Positions 8,146-15,709 of a stretch of DNA of 34,332 nucleotides are shown in pieces. Below the pieces are notes generated by a model. It saw only the letters and a program-made list of their open reading frames with translations, was not told the origin of the DNA and did no database searches. A program made the position numbers and the translations under genes. This DNA is from SIG440 sp045645805 (GTDB lineage: Bacteria > Bacillota > Clostridia > Monoglobales > Monoglobaceae), in NCBI GenBank assembly GCA_045645805.1, contig JAZRJL010000048.1:1-34332 (forward strand), written 5' to 3'. Each line of letters opens with the position of its first letter. The first letter of the stretch is position 1.

Positions 8146-8793
8146 ATGAGTGAATTTGATGTATATATTACAGTTACCGGACTTAGTTTGTTCCCTAACT
8201 GCAGAAGATTGTTAGATGGCGAAACTGTAACTTTGATACGTGAACCAGAAAATGAGGCTGATGAATTTGCTGTTGCCGTTTATGGCAAAAATGGAAAAAT
8301 CGGTTATGTTGCAAACAGTGAGAAAACAGTCAGGGAAGGGTCTTTCAGTGCTGCTAAGCTTTGTGAAATACTTGAAATTTCTGCAAAAGCAACAGTTGTC
8401 GAAGGAACATATTACGATGCATTATGTAAGGTTAATAATGTTTTTGACATAGATAAAATGATTTTAAAAGCATATGAATATTACAATTTCTGTGAGTACG
8501 AGCCGGCACTTTTGCTGTTTCTTGAACTTTGCAAAAAATACAGCTCTATTCTGCTTTTGCAAAAGACGGCAGATTGTCTGATAAAGCTCGAAAGATATTC
8601 AGAGGCACTACCTTATATTGAAAAGGTTTTGAAAGAAGAACCTGAAAATAAAACCAGTCTTATGATGTATGCTGTTTCTCTTGAAAACACAGGTCAAACT
8701 CAAAAAGCAATAGATGCGTATACAGAGCTTTTGAGACTTTCCGACAACGAACAGGTAAAGCTGGCACTTAAAAGGTGTAAGGAAAAGCTTTAA
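8146..8793 (+). CDS. HIRAN domain-TPR protein of unknown function
   Basis: The 215-residue soluble protein appears to have two parts. Residues ~5-95 resemble a HIRAN domain: 'YITVTGLSLFP' opens it, followed by 'LIREPENEADEFAVAVY' and 'KIGYVANSE', the strand pattern seen in HIRAN modules of bacterial proteins and eukaryotic HLTF. Residues ~108-210 are helical tetratricopeptide repeats, clearest at 'ADCLIKLERYSEALPYIEKVLKEEPEN' cut into two helices, and again at 'GQTQKAIDAYTELLRL'. HIRAN domains are associated with DNA-end or damaged-DNA recognition, but small stand-alone versions are uncharacterised. The ATG is 4 nt after the SulP stop and lacks a strong ribosome binding site, suggesting translational coupling. 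A link to anion transport is not evident. Confidence 0.72.
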   Translation: MSEFDVYITVTGLSLFPNCRRLLDGETVTLIREPENEADEFAVAVYGKNGKIGYVANSEKTVREGSFSAAKLCEILEISAKATVVEGTYYDALCKVNNVFDIDKMILKAYEYYNFCEYEPALLLFLELCKKYSSILLLQKTADCLIKLERYSEALPYIEKVLKEEPENKTSLMMYAVSLENTGQTQKAIDAYTELLRLSDNEQVKLALKRCKEKL

Positions 8794-8800
8794 CAAAAAA

Positions 8801-8831
8801 ATGAACTGTAAGTAAAATTCTTACAGTTCAT
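8801..8831. terminator. Bidirectional terminator
   Basis: A perfect 12-bp stem (8801-8812 with 8820-8831) is flanked by A-runs on the left and T-runs on the right, so it can end transcription from both converging operons (HIRAN-TPR gene and tcdA). Confidence 0.9.
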
Positions 8832-8847
8832 TTTTTATGGCTATTAA

Positions 8848-9546
8848 CTAAATATTGCAAATATCCTTTACAACCTCTGATGCGATAATAAGTCCTGCAA
8901 CAGAGGGGACAAAGGCGGTGCTACCCGGAATACGACCACCTGATTCGTAACCGATAGGTCGCACGGGTTCTTCTTTTGAATACACAACCTTAAGCTTTTT
9001 TATGCCTCGAAGCTTTAATTCCCGTCTCATAACTCTTGCCAGCGGACAAACCGAGGTTTTATATATGTCCTCAATTTCAAATCGGGTAGGGTCAAGCTTG
9101 TTGCCTGTTCCCATTGAACTTATAAGGGGAACATTAAATTTTTCAGCACTAACAGCAAGCTCAATTTTTGCGCTTACGGTATCTATTGCATCGATAATAT
9201 AGTCATAATTCTCAAAGGAGAATTGGTCTGCATTTTCGGGCAGGTAGAACACATTATGAAGTGTAATTTCTGCCAATGGATTGATACTTAAAATGCGGTT
9301 TTTCATTGCTTCTGTTTTTTGCATACCGATGGTGTCACGGGTTGCAATAATTTGACGGTTAAGATTACTTTCTGCAATTGTGTCGTTGTCAAAAAGCGTA
9401 AATTTTTCAATCCCGCACCTTGCAAGGGCTTCAATTGTATGACCGCCTACACCGCCAAGACCAAACACTGCAATATGTGAATTTTTTAATTTGAGCATAT
9501 TATCTGCTCCAAGGAGCATTTCTGTTCTTATAAATGTTTCTGACAT
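8848..9546 (-). CDS. tcdA: ThiF-family tRNA threonylcarbamoyladenosine dehydratase
   Basis: This E1-like enzyme is expected to cyclise t6A37 of tRNAs to ct6A using ATP. The 232-residue protein has the nucleotide-binding loop 'AVFGLGGVGGHTIEALARCGI', 'DNDTIAESNLNRQI', the adenylation-domain 'YDYIIDAIDTVSAKIELA' and 'SSMGTGNKLDPTRFEIEDI', which separate TcdA (CsdL/YgdL) from ThiF and MoeB. The C-terminus keeps 'RIPGSTAFVPSVAGLIIA'. It lies 19 nt downstream of the ECF-S gene with only a weak GAG site, so it is probably the last gene of the coaX operon. The functional link to pantothenate looks incidental. Confidence 0.9.
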   Translation of the reverse strand: MSETFIRTEMLLGADNMLKLKNSHIAVFGLGGVGGHTIEALARCGIEKFTLFDNDTIAESNLNRQIIATRDTIGMQKTEAMKNRILSINPLAEITLHNVFYLPENADQFSFENYDYIIDAIDTVSAKIELAVSAEKFNVPLISSMGTGNKLDPTRFEIEDIYKTSVCPLARVMRRELKLRGIKKLKVVYSKEEPVRPIGYESGGRIPGSTAFVPSVAGLIIASEVVKDICNI

Positions 9547-9565
9547 AATATTATTCTCGTTTAAG

Positions 9566-10126
9566 TTATTTTTTTATGTTTATAAGTCTCATAACAACAG
9601 GGGTAAGAACAATGTTAAGTACCATTTCAATTACAAAATTAAAGCTAAAGATTGTAACAAGAAAGGCTGTAACGTTTCCGTACCATTCAATAAGTGTAGG
9701 GATAAATAATATCACACAACCAATCAAAAATACACCTGTATTTGCAATCGGACTTAAAATTGCCGAAAAAGCAGAGGCAAATGTTTTATTTTTGCTCTTA
9801 AAAAGCTTGTAAGCAAGTGCAGGGATCACGCCGGCTGCAATACCTTTTAAAATAACGGTAGTAAAAGTACCCCACATACTAACCACCCAAAAAGGTGCAG
9901 CATCGCCGGTAAGAAGAACTGTAATTCCAAATACAAGACCAAGCCATGCACCCATACCCACGCCACAGCTAACGGCGCCGATTACAATGGGTGTAAGTGA
10001 AAGTGTGATGGAAAAGGTGCCAAATCGTATTGCCATACTTATATACTGAAGAAGTATGACCAATGCGGTAAGTACTGCACCAAGCACCAAGGTTTCTGTT
10101 GACATTTTTTGTTTTGTTTTGTTCAT
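9566..10126 (-). CDS. ECF transporter substrate-binding (S) component
   Basis: The 186-residue hydrophobic protein has about six helices and the S-component fold: 'LTALVILLQYI' in TM1, then 'ITLSLTPIVIGAVSCGVGMGAWLGLVFGI' split over TM2-3. S components bind a vitamin and share an ECF module encoded elsewhere. It lies directly downstream of coaX on the same strand with a GGAGG site. Pantothenate or a precursor is therefore the first guess, although other vitamins cannot be excluded because coaX-linked S proteins are not all PanT. No A or T component lies in this window, so it must use a shared module. Confidence 0.85.
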   Translation of the reverse strand: MNKTKQKMSTETLVLGAVLTALVILLQYISMAIRFGTFSITLSLTPIVIGAVSCGVGMGAWLGLVFGITVLLTGDAAPFWVVSMWGTFTTVILKGIAAGVIPALAYKLFKSKNKTFASAFSAILSPIANTGVFLIGCVILFIPTLIEWYGNVTAFLVTIFSFNFVIEMVLNIVLTPVVMRLINIKK

Positions 10127-10214
10127 AAAAATTTTCCTCCTTGCTGTCGTTCGCGCATGTGGCGATACAACGCATATTTTTTTATATATACCCCTTAAAG
10201 GGAAATATATCGGA

Positions 10215-10982
10215 TTAGGATTTGTTTTTATCGTAAATGATTTTAAGACCGCTTAGAACAAGGTTTTCATCAATGGATATTTGATGTTTGCAATGGGGGA
10301 TGATGGTAGAGGACAGACCCCCTGTTGCGTAGACCTTAAGTTCCTGACCCATTTCGTCATTAAATCTGTCAATCATTCCGTCAATCAGGCTGGCATTTCC
10401 GAAGACAACGCCTGATTTCATACAATCAACCGTGTTTTTACCTATTACTGATTTTGGTGCCTCAAGGCTTATTTGCGGAAGCTGTGCAGTATCGCTTGCA
10501 AGAGCTTTGAGTCCCATACCGACACCGGGAATAATCGAAACACCGATAAATGTACCGGATTTGTCCATAACCATAATTTTTGTTGCTGTACCCATATCAA
10601 TTACAAGGGAGGGGCTTCCGTAAATATGATGTGCTGCAACGCAAGCACAAATAAGGTCAGCTCCAACGCTTGAGGGATTGTCGCAATGGATGTTTATTCC
10701 AGTTTTAATGCCGGGACCAACCAGAAGCGGGTCAACATTATATATAAGCCTTACAGCTTTTTTTACAATGGAATTAAGAGGCGGAACAACGGAAGAAATT
10801 ATAGCACCGCTCACCTCGGATTTTTCAACATTATGAAGTGCAAGAATACTGCGAATTTTTGTCGCATATTCGTCCTCGGTTTTGTTTGGGTTTGTTGCAA
10901 TGCGTGCAACAAAGCTAAGATTTTCGTTAACAAAACCGCCAATAACGATATTTGTATTTCCTATATCAATGGTAAGAAGCAT
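10215..10982 (-). CDS. coaX: Type III pantothenate kinase
   Basis: CoaX phosphorylates pantothenate in the first step of coenzyme A synthesis. The 255-residue protein has the ASKHA-fold motifs: phosphate-binding 'LLTIDIGNTNIVIGGF' with the catalytic Asp near residue 6, 'GPGIKTGINI', 'ADLICACVAAHHIYG', 'LVIDMGTATKIMVMD' and 'GVSIIPGVGMGLKALASDTAQLP'. Length and motif order are standard. It has its own promoter and is followed by an ECF-S gene and tcdA, apparently one transcript ending at 8801-8831. Confidence 0.97.
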   Translation of the reverse strand: MLLTIDIGNTNIVIGGFVNENLSFVARIATNPNKTEDEYATKIRSILALHNVEKSEVSGAIISSVVPPLNSIVKKAVRLIYNVDPLLVGPGIKTGINIHCDNPSSVGADLICACVAAHHIYGSPSLVIDMGTATKIMVMDKSGTFIGVSIIPGVGMGLKALASDTAQLPQISLEAPKSVIGKNTVDCMKSGVVFGNASLIDGMIDRFNDEMGQELKVYATGGLSSTIIPHCKHQISIDENLVLSGLKIIYDKNKS

Positions 10983-11017
10983 ACACCAATCAACTCCAAA
11001 TTAAATTTTTCAACAAG

Positions 11018-11046
11018 ATTATAGCATTATTTTAATTAAAAATCAA
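11018..11046 (-). promoter_or_regulatory. Promoter of the coaX operon
   Basis: On the minus strand TTGATT (11041-11046), a 17-bp spacer and TATAAT (11018-11023) with a TGC extension. The predicted start lies about 30 nt upstream of the coaX ATG. Confidence 0.85.
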
Positions 11047-11060
11047 TAATTTCATAAAAA

Positions 11061-11087
11061 AAAGTGATGGAGCAGGTCCACCACTTT
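11061..11087 (-). terminator. Terminator of the minus-strand amino acid ABC operon
   Basis: An 11-bp stem with one G-T wobble (11061-11071 with 11077-11087) is followed on the minus strand by a long T-run (complement of 11054-11060). This is a classic intrinsic terminator just after the ATPase stop. Confidence 0.9.
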
Positions 11088-11092
11088 AAAAA

Positions 11093-11836
11093 CTATAAAA
11101 TGCTGTGTAAAAATTGTTGAGCTCTTGCATCTTTAGGTGAAGTAAATATTTCATCAGGAGTACCTTCTTCAACAATCTTTCCGTCACACATAAAAATTAC
11201 TCTGTCTGCAACTTCACGGGCAAAACCCATTTCGTGAGTAACAACAACCATGGTCATACCCATTTTTGCAAGTTCTTTCATAACATCAAGAACTTCACCA
11301 ACCATTTCGGGGTCAAGGGCAGAGGTAGGCTCGTCGAAAAGCATAACGTCAGGATTCATCATTAGGGCACGAACAATCGCAACACGCTGCTTTTGACCGC
11401 CTGAAAGCTGTGCAGGGTATGCATCCTTACGGTCAGCAAGACCAACACGTGCAAGCAAAGTCAAGGCTTTTTCTTCTGCAGCAGCTTTACTCATTTTAAG
11501 AAGCTTCATAGGTGCAATTGTAAGATTTTTTAAAACAGTCATATGTGGAAAAAGATTAAACTGTTGAAAAACCATTCCCATTTTCTGTCTGTGCAGATTT
11601 ATATTTGTTTTCGGGTCTGTTATGTCTGTTCCCTCAAAAACTATTGAACCCGAAGTAGGAACTTCGAGCAAATTAAGAGACCTCAGATATGTTGACTTTC
11701 CCGAGCCTGACGGACCGATAACAACAACTACTTCACCTTTTTTGATGCCGGAGGACACGCCATCAAGAGCTTTAATTGCATCTCCGTTGTAATACTTACA
11801 AAGGTTATTGGTTTCAATAAGATAATTAGCGTTCAC
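11093..11836 (-). CDS. Polar amino acid ABC transporter ATP-binding protein
   Basis: The 247-residue ATPase belongs to the GlnQ/HisP/ArtP group. It has Walker A 'GPSGSGKST', Q-loop 'GMVFQQFNLFPHMTV', signature 'LSGGQKQRVAI', Walker B 'VMLFDEPTSALDP' and H-loop 'VVTHEMGFA'. It starts at a GTG with AAAGGAGG 10 nt upstream and overlaps the end of the permease gene by 11 nt. It powers uptake together with the next two upstream genes (permease and permuted binding lipoprotein). The specific amino acid is not determined. Confidence 0.95.
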   Translation of the reverse strand: MNANYLIETNNLCKYYNGDAIKALDGVSSGIKKGEVVVVIGPSGSGKSTYLRSLNLLEVPTSGSIVFEGTDITDPKTNINLHRQKMGMVFQQFNLFPHMTVLKNLTIAPMKLLKMSKAAAEEKALTLLARVGLADRKDAYPAQLSGGQKQRVAIVRALMMNPDVMLFDEPTSALDPEMVGEVLDVMKELAKMGMTMVVVTHEMGFAREVADRVIFMCDGKIVEEGTPDEIFTSPKDARAQQFLHSIL

Positions 11837-12563
11837 TCTTGCGGAGCCTCCTTTCGAGAATACTTACAAGCTTGGTAAAGAACATTACCAAAACAAGATA
11901 TATTATCGCAACAGCAATAAGCGGCATAAAGGGTGAATATGTAGCGGCACGTATGATGTTACCGCCCATTGTCAAATCACGGATGGTAACATAACCTGCA
12001 ACAGATGTTTCCTTCAGAAGAACAATAAACTCATTGGCAAGTGCAGGAAGAATATTTTTGAATGCCTGAGGAAGGATGATATACCACATTGTGTTTTTGT
12101 AGTCAAAGCCAAGACTTCGTCCTGCTTCAAACTGTCCCTCATTGATTGACATAATGCCTGAACGTACAATTTCTGCAACATAGGCACCTGAATTGATACC
12201 AAAGGCAATTATGGCAACAAGAGTACTGTTTCTTGATGATGCAAATATGATATAATACATTATCATAAGCTGAACAACCACCGGTGTCCCGCGGATTACT
12301 GTAAGATAAATTTTACAGATGGCATTTAAAAATCCCATTATAAATTTTTTAAAGCCGTTTCGCATTTCGGCTTGTGTTTTATCATAGCTTGAACGGACAA
12401 TGGCAACTACAACACCAAGGACAACACCAAGTATAAGAGAGAAGAAGGTTATCAAAAGTGTGTTTTTAAGACCGCTGGTTATAAACATCCATCTGTCTTT
12501 TTCAACAAAGTTGAGGATAAAGTCTGCCTTTAAATCGTTCCACCAAATTTGAAAGTCGTACAT
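11826..12563 (-). CDS. Polar amino acid ABC transporter permease
   Basis: The 245-residue HisM/GlnP-type inner-membrane permease has about five helices. It carries the N-terminal amphipathic segment 'MFITSGLKNTLLITFFSLILGV' split by the first helix, the conserved 'RGTPVVVQLMIMYYIIF' and the EAA loop 'EAGRSLGFDYKNTMWYIILPQAFKNILP', which contacts the ATPase. About 20 extra charged residues lie between TM1 and the RGTP segment. GAGGTG precedes the ATG. It is the second gene of a binding protein-permease-ATPase unit. A hairpin separates it from the binding-protein gene. Confidence 0.94.
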   Translation of the reverse strand: MYDFQIWWNDLKADFILNFVEKDRWMFITSGLKNTLLITFFSLILGVVLGVVVAIVRSSYDKTQAEMRNGFKKFIMGFLNAICKIYLTVIRGTPVVVQLMIMYYIIFASSRNSTLVAIIAFGINSGAYVAEIVRSGIMSINEGQFEAGRSLGFDYKNTMWYIILPQAFKNILPALANEFIVLLKETSVAGYVTIRDLTMGGNIIRAATYSPFMPLIAVAIIYLVLVMFFTKLVSILERRLRKSER

Positions 12564-12594
12564 ATTTTCACCTCGTTACTTTACATAAAAAGAG

Positions 12595-12615
12595 GGACAG
12601 AGAAACTCCGTCCCC
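12595..12615 (-). terminator. Intra-operon hairpin between the binding protein and permease genes
   Basis: A 9-bp stem with one mismatch and an AAA loop is followed on the minus strand by CTCTTTTTATG. It looks like a partial intrinsic terminator or 3'-end stabiliser. It would leave the binding-protein message more abundant than that of the membrane components, as is common in ABC uptake operons. Confidence 0.6.
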
Positions 12616-12633
12616 CAATAAATTCAATATTAA

Positions 12634-13422
12634 TTATTTGTTGTTTTCAGCAACATATGCCTTTGCGGGCTCGTTGTCAATAATTACACAGTCAACTTTG
12701 CCTGTAACAAGCGCCTGAACAGCTTCGTTACCTGATGCATATTTCATAACACGGTCTGCACCAAAGTCGCCTTCTGCGTAGATATCGCCTGTTGTACCCT
12801 TTTGAGTACCAACAAGATATGTTGCACCTTCTGCATAAAGGTCGTCAACAGATGTAATCTTGCTGCCCTCGGGAACGATTACAGACTGAATACCTGTTGC
12901 GTAGCTTTCTGAGAAGTTAATGTTTTTAAGTCTGTCTTCTGTAACTGTCATACCTGCCATACCAAAATCTGACTTACCTGTCTGAACAGCAGTGATAATT
13001 GTATCAAATTCCATATCGTCGATAACAAGCTTCATACCAAGCTTATCAGCAATTGCAGCAGCCATCTCAGCATCAATACCTACAATTTTGTCACCGTCAT
13101 AATATTCATAGGGAGGGAACTGTGCATTTGTTGCCATATGGATTTCTTCCTTGCCATCAGCATCAGCCTGGAATGTAAGATTGTGGTTAACCCCTGATAT
13201 GTATTTGTCAACAATAGCCTGAGCTGTTCCGTCTGCTTTGATTTCAGCAAGAGCAGCATTAACCTTTTCAAGAAGCTCGGTATCTTCTTTTGCGATACAA
13301 ATTGCATAATCTTCAACAGCGTACTCGGTATCAAGAATAGAAAGAGTAACTTTCTTTCCACAGCCTGCAAAGCAGCATGTCATCATCATAACTGCAAGTA
13401 CTAAAGCGATAATTTTTTTCAT
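12634..13422 (-). CDS. Amino acid ABC transporter substrate-binding lipoprotein, circularly permuted
   Basis: The 262-residue SBP_bac_3-type protein has a signal peptide and lipobox 'FAGC' with the lipidated Cys at 21. Residues 25-77 ('LSILDTEYAVEDYAICIAKE', then 'VNAALAEIKADGT' and 'IVDKYI') match the segment that normally ends such proteins. Residues ~92-186 form lobe 1: 'ATNAQFPPYEYYDG', 'IVGIDAEMAAAIADKLG', 'DFGMAGMTVTEDRLKNINFS'. Residues 187-262 are lobe 2 ('GTQKGTTGDIYAEGD', 'LVTGKVDCVIIDNEPAKAYV'). The protein stops at 'AENNK', just where the residue 25-77 segment would usually continue. The order is therefore C-terminal segment, lobe 1, lobe 2. ATG 13422 is chosen because AGGAGG lies 8 nt upstream; an upstream TTG is too close. 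First gene of its operon. Confidence 0.92.
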   Translation of the reverse strand: MKKIIALVLAVMMMTCCFAGCGKKVTLSILDTEYAVEDYAICIAKEDTELLEKVNAALAEIKADGTAQAIVDKYISGVNHNLTFQADADGKEEIHMATNAQFPPYEYYDGDKIVGIDAEMAAAIADKLGMKLVIDDMEFDTIITAVQTGKSDFGMAGMTVTEDRLKNINFSESYATGIQSVIVPEGSKITSVDDLYAEGATYLVGTQKGTTGDIYAEGDFGADRVMKYASGNEAVQALVTGKVDCVIIDNEPAKAYVAENNK

Positions 13423-13458
13423 AGTCAAATCCTCCTAAAATTTACATAATATAAATTT

Positions 13459-13487
13459 ATTTTAATCTAAATTAAAGAATTTGTCAA
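13459..13487 (-). promoter_or_regulatory. Promoter of the minus-strand amino acid ABC operon
   Basis: On the minus strand TTGACA (13482-13487), 17 bp and TAAAAT (13459-13464), about 37 nt before the binding-protein ATG. No obvious amino acid-responsive leader is present. Confidence 0.8.
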
Positions 13488-13585
13488 GGTTTATTTAAAT
13501 CATAAGAATAATGAAGCATTTTATCCAAAAAAATTCTTTTTAATCGGTCTTTTTACACAATAAAATAAAAGAGTATAAAAAATAT

Positions 13586-13614
13586 TTGACTAAACAATTT
13601 GATTATGTTAAACT
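13586..13614 (+). promoter_or_regulatory. Promoter of the FlaA1/CapD-like gene
   Basis: TTGACT (13586-13591), 17 bp and TAAACT (13609-13614) with a TGT extension. It diverges from the promoter at 13459-13487; the ~100 bp between them is AT-rich and shows no other feature. Confidence 0.78.
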
Positions 13615-13687
13615 AAATAATGTGTGTGATTTAATACAAGCATAGGCATACACATAATAAAGATTTTCACTAAGGAGGATGAAATAA

Positions 13688-15508
13688 GTGGGAAGATTAC
13701 GCAACAGATACTTATTTCTTTCCGACATCATTTTGTGTTTTCTGGCATACTGTCTGGCGATTGTTGCTGTTTCGCCTGCATCTGAATTTACAAAGTTTAT
13801 TACCGGTGGTGTAAGCATTATTTCAATTGCGACCGCAATGTATCTTTTATCTATGCATATTTGTAAACTATATAACATAGATTGGGTGTATGCCGGTGTC
13901 AGGGATTATGCATTACTGTTTTTTTCCTGCATCCTTGCTTTTTTTGCCAACTGTGTGATTGAGCTTTTTGTTGAAAATGAGTTTATTTTTCTCAAAAACA
14001 ATCTAATTGGTAACTTTTTTGCAACGGTATTTATCTGTGGCTCGAGATTTTGTGTCAGAATAATATACGACCTTGTCTTTTTTTCTCAAAAAGAACGAAG
14101 CAAAAGAGTTTTGATTATCGGTGCAGGTTCACTTGGTATTTCGTTAATTCGTAATATCCACAACAGCTCAAAGCTTGACTATAACATTGTTGGTCTTATT
14201 GACGACGACAGAGAAAAACAGGGAATGAGAATTCACGGTGTTCACGTTATAGGCAGATGCAGGGATATCATTGGTATTTGTGAAAAAAGACATATTGATG
14301 AAATAATTTTTGCAATAAACTCTGTTGATTCCGCAAGACGTGCAGAGATATTGGATATTTGTGCCCGAACAGGAAAAAAAGTGAAAATACTTCCGGCAAC
14401 AGAGGTTGTGCTTAATCACCCAAACAAGATAGACCGTATCAGGGAAGTAAATGTAGAGGATTTGCTTGAACGTGACCCGATAAGTCTTGATAATGAATTG
14501 ATTAAAACGGAAATTTTAGGAAAGACTGTATTGGTTACAGGCGGAGGAGGGTCTATTGGTTCTGAACTTTGCCGACAAATTTTGAAGTTTAATCCAGACA
14601 GACTTGTTATTCTTGATATATATGAAAACACCACCTATGAGGTTCAGCACGAGCTTTACAGAATTTTCCCCGAACAACGTGTGGATGTGGTTATTGGTTC
14701 GGTTCGGGACAAAAACAGGCTTGAGGAAATTTTTGAAAAATACAGACCTGAGCTTATTTTCCACGCAGCGGCACATAAGCACGTTCCGCTTATGGAAAGT
14801 AGTCCTGCCGAGGCAATTAAAAATAATGTATTCGGTACATACAATACGGCTCTTTGTGCGCAGAAATACGGTGTAAAAAAATTTGTTATGATTTCAACCG
14901 ACAAGGCGGTAAACCCGACAAATGTTATGGGAGCAACCAAACGTTTATGCGAGAGAATTGTTCAAACACTTCAAAAAACAGGCAATACCGAATTTGTTGC
15001 AGTACGTTTTGGCAATGTTCTTGGTTCGCACGGGTCGGTTATTCCATTATTTAAGAAGCAAATTGATGATGGCGGTCCGGTTACAGTTACACATCCTGAT
15101 ATTACAAGGTTCTTTATGACAATACCTGAGGCGGCACAGCTTGTTCTTCAGGCAGCTGCTTATGCTCATGGTGGTGAGATTTTTGTTCTTGATATGGGTA
15201 AACCGGTAAGAATTTATGATCTTGCATACAAAATGATAACTATATCAGGCTTTGTGCCCGAGAAAGATATTGAGATAAAGTTTACAGGACTCAGACCTGG
15301 TGAAAAGCTTTATGAGGAACTTTTGATGGATGAAGAGGGTCTTTGTAAAACCTCGCATAGTAAGATTTTTGTTGGCAAGCCGGGTGATATGACCATTGAT
15401 GAGCTTGAGGCAAAGCTTGAAAAGCTTAGAGCTGTTATTGATGCTGATGCCGGAACAATCAAAAAGGTTCTTGCAGAGGTTGTGCCTACCTATAAACGCA
15501 GTGTATAA
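13688..15508 (+). CDS. Membrane-anchored nucleoside-diphosphate-sugar 4,6-dehydratase (FlaA1/CapD/PglF family)
   Basis: The 606-residue protein has about four N-terminal membrane helices (residues ~10-120). A CoA-binding-like Rossmann domain ('RVLIIGAGSLGISLIRNI', ~140-260) follows. The extended SDR catalytic domain (~275-570) has 'VTGGGGSIGSELCRQI', 'HAAAHKHVPLME', 'ISTDKAVNPTNVMGATKR' (Met replaces the usual catalytic Tyr, as in this family) and 'VRFGNVLGSHGSVIPLF'. Relatives convert UDP-GlcNAc to its 4-keto-6-deoxy derivative for surface glycans. The start is a GTG with AGGAGG 8 nt before it. It is monocistronic, with no glycosyltransferase neighbours here, so the glycan locus is elsewhere. 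Confidence 0.93.
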   Translation: MGRLRNRYLFLSDIILCFLAYCLAIVAVSPASEFTKFITGGVSIISIATAMYLLSMHICKLYNIDWVYAGVRDYALLFFSCILAFFANCVIELFVENEFIFLKNNLIGNFFATVFICGSRFCVRIIYDLVFFSQKERSKRVLIIGAGSLGISLIRNIHNSSKLDYNIVGLIDDDREKQGMRIHGVHVIGRCRDIIGICEKRHIDEIIFAINSVDSARRAEILDICARTGKKVKILPATEVVLNHPNKIDRIREVNVEDLLERDPISLDNELIKTEILGKTVLVTGGGGSIGSELCRQILKFNPDRLVILDIYENTTYEVQHELYRIFPEQRVDVVIGSVRDKNRLEEIFEKYRPELIFHAAAHKHVPLMESSPAEAIKNNVFGTYNTALCAQKYGVKKFVMISTDKAVNPTNVMGATKRLCERIVQTLQKTGNTEFVAVRFGNVLGSHGSVIPLFKKQIDDGGPVTVTHPDITRFFMTIPEAAQLVLQAAAYAHGGEIFVLDMGKPVRIYDLAYKMITISGFVPEKDIEIKFTGLRPGEKLYEELLMDEEGLCKTSHSKIFVGKPGDMTIDELEAKLEKLRAVIDADAGTIKKVLAEVVPTYKRSV

Positions 15509-15523
15509 CAATTTAATATTCTA

Positions 15524-15639
15524 ATTCTTCGGGGCAGGGTGAAAATCCCGACCGGCGGTAAAGTCCGCGAGTTCTTAAATAAGGATTGATTTGGTGAAAT
15601 TCCAAAACCGACAGTAAAGTCTGGATGTGAGAAGAAATT
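15524..15639 (+). promoter_or_regulatory. FMN riboswitch (RFN element)
   Basis: All hallmark segments are present: closing stem TTCTTC/GAAGAA, 'GGGGCAGGGTGAAAATCCC', 'GACCGGCGGTAAAGTCCGCGA', cut here only for length, then 'TTGGTGAAATTCC', 'ACCGACAGTAAAGTCTGGAT' and the closing 'GAGAAG'. It binds FMN and sits 70 nt upstream of ribU with an intrinsic terminator between, so riboflavin uptake is expected to be switched off at high FMN by premature termination. Confidence 0.98.
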
Positions 15640-15656
15640 TATGTTTTTTGTCAATA

Positions 15657-15680
15657 AAACCCCGGAATTTTCCGGGGTTT
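15657..15680 (+). terminator. Riboswitch-controlled terminator upstream of ribU
   Basis: A perfect 10-bp GC-rich stem (AAACCCCGGA / TCCGGGGTTT, loop ATTT) ends in a short T stretch before an AT-rich tail. It is the expression platform of the FMN riboswitch. Confidence 0.9.
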
Positions 15681-15709
15681 TATATTATATTTGAAAGGAA
15701 TGACATTTT

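Noticed and set aside
10127..10214. Riboswitch in the gap between coaX and the ECF-S gene
   Set aside because: The 88-nt gap shows only weak short pairings and no known aptamer.
12634..13422. Assembly rearrangement or frameshift as cause of the unusual order in the binding protein
   Set aside because: The frame is continuous with signal peptide, lipobox, promoter, ribosome binding site and stop in place, and a second protein elsewhere shows a different permutation; an assembly error would not create two clean genes. Long reads would still be the final test.
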